Positions 14,821-14,872 of a DNA stretch of 14,872 bases are shown piece after piece. A model generated the notes under the pieces. It did no database searches and was not told where the DNA came from. It saw nothing but the letters and a program-made list of their open reading frames with translations. Each line of letters begins with the position of its first letter. Positions within the stretch are counted from its first letter, which is position 1. A program made the translations under genes and the position numbers. Source of the stretch: Alphaproteobacteria bacterium (GTDB lineage Bacteria; Pseudomonadota; Alphaproteobacteria; Rs-D84); NCBI GenBank assembly GCA_017936185.1, contig JAGBGA010000020.1, positions 1 through 14,872 of the forward strand, written 5' to 3'.

Positions 14821-14852
14821 CCTGGATCCTGGGGTCAAGCCCCAGGATGACA
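14821..14852. repeat. GC-rich palindromic repeat, second module
   Basis: Perfect 9-bp stem ATCCTGGGG (14826-14834) with CCCCAGGAT (14840-14848), loop TCAAG, preceded by CCTGG and followed by GACA. It shares the outer GGATGACA signature with the previous element (GGAATGACA at 14799-14807), so both belong to one repeat family. It resembles the short palindromes common in Wolbachia and other Rickettsiales-type genomes. Confidence 0.7.
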
Positions 14853-14872
14853 CCACTTCGTTAAAACTTCGT

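Noticed and set aside
14691..14852. CRISPR array
   Set aside because: The repeated pieces are inverted hairpins of differing sequence and spacing, not regular direct repeats with unique spacers.
1..14872. tRNA or other structured RNA genes
   Set aside because: The gaps between genes are too short or are filled by promoters, terminators and repeats; no cloverleaf or CCA-type end was seen.

Overview
The window looks like a chromosomal segment of an alphaproteobacterium, probably a small-genome, host- or gut-associated one. The grounds are indirect. Intergenic gaps are short and genes are packed head-to-tail. The housekeeping proteins read as alphaproteobacterial. The last 180 bases carry a mosaic of short GC-rich palindromes resembling those scattered through Rickettsiales-like genomes. 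Protein families are clear for all 13 genes, but no species can be named from the sequence. fabG and the coupling-protein gene end in TGA and tryptophans are TGG, so the standard bacterial code applies.

Layout, left to right. (1) 1-1610, plus strand: the 3' end of accB and complete accC (biotin carboxyl carrier and biotin carboxylase of acetyl-CoA carboxylase), closed by a hairpin terminator. (2) 1635-4967, plus: a good sigma70-type promoter, then fabD-fabG-mnmG packed with almost no spacing. These cover fatty-acid initiation and elongation plus a tRNA-wobble modification enzyme, and the MnmG is unusually short. The unit ends at a bidirectional terminator shared with the converging operon. 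(3) 9685-4971, minus: an extended -10 promoter and pilO-pilP-pilQ-pilR in the gene order of the R64-type (type IVb) thin pilus: inner-membrane PilO2 protein, periplasmic PilP, assembly ATPase and GspF-type platform protein. No prepilin, prepilin peptidase, secretin or tip adhesin is present here. (4) 12333-9766, minus: rsmE and an RluB-type pseudouridine synthase (both rRNA modification), then a membrane-anchored TPR protein, closed by a strong terminator. (5) 12351-14641, plus: a TGn-extended promoter and a single large VirD4/TraG-type coupling ATPase of type IV secretion. Its start codon lies so close to the -10 box that its mRNA may be leaderless. (6) 14642-14872: no gene; palindromic repeat mosaic.

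Together, the first third is lipid-precursor and tRNA-modification housekeeping. The rest combines rRNA-modification genes with two envelope machines, a partial type IVb pilus assembly set and a type IV secretion coupling protein. In R64-type plasmids thin pili and DNA transfer serve the same mating process, so their closeness here is suggestive. The remaining parts of both machines must lie elsewhere or be missing. The best leads are the stripped-down chromosomal pilOPQR block, the internally shortened MnmG, the near-leaderless coupling-protein transcript and the palindrome mosaic.
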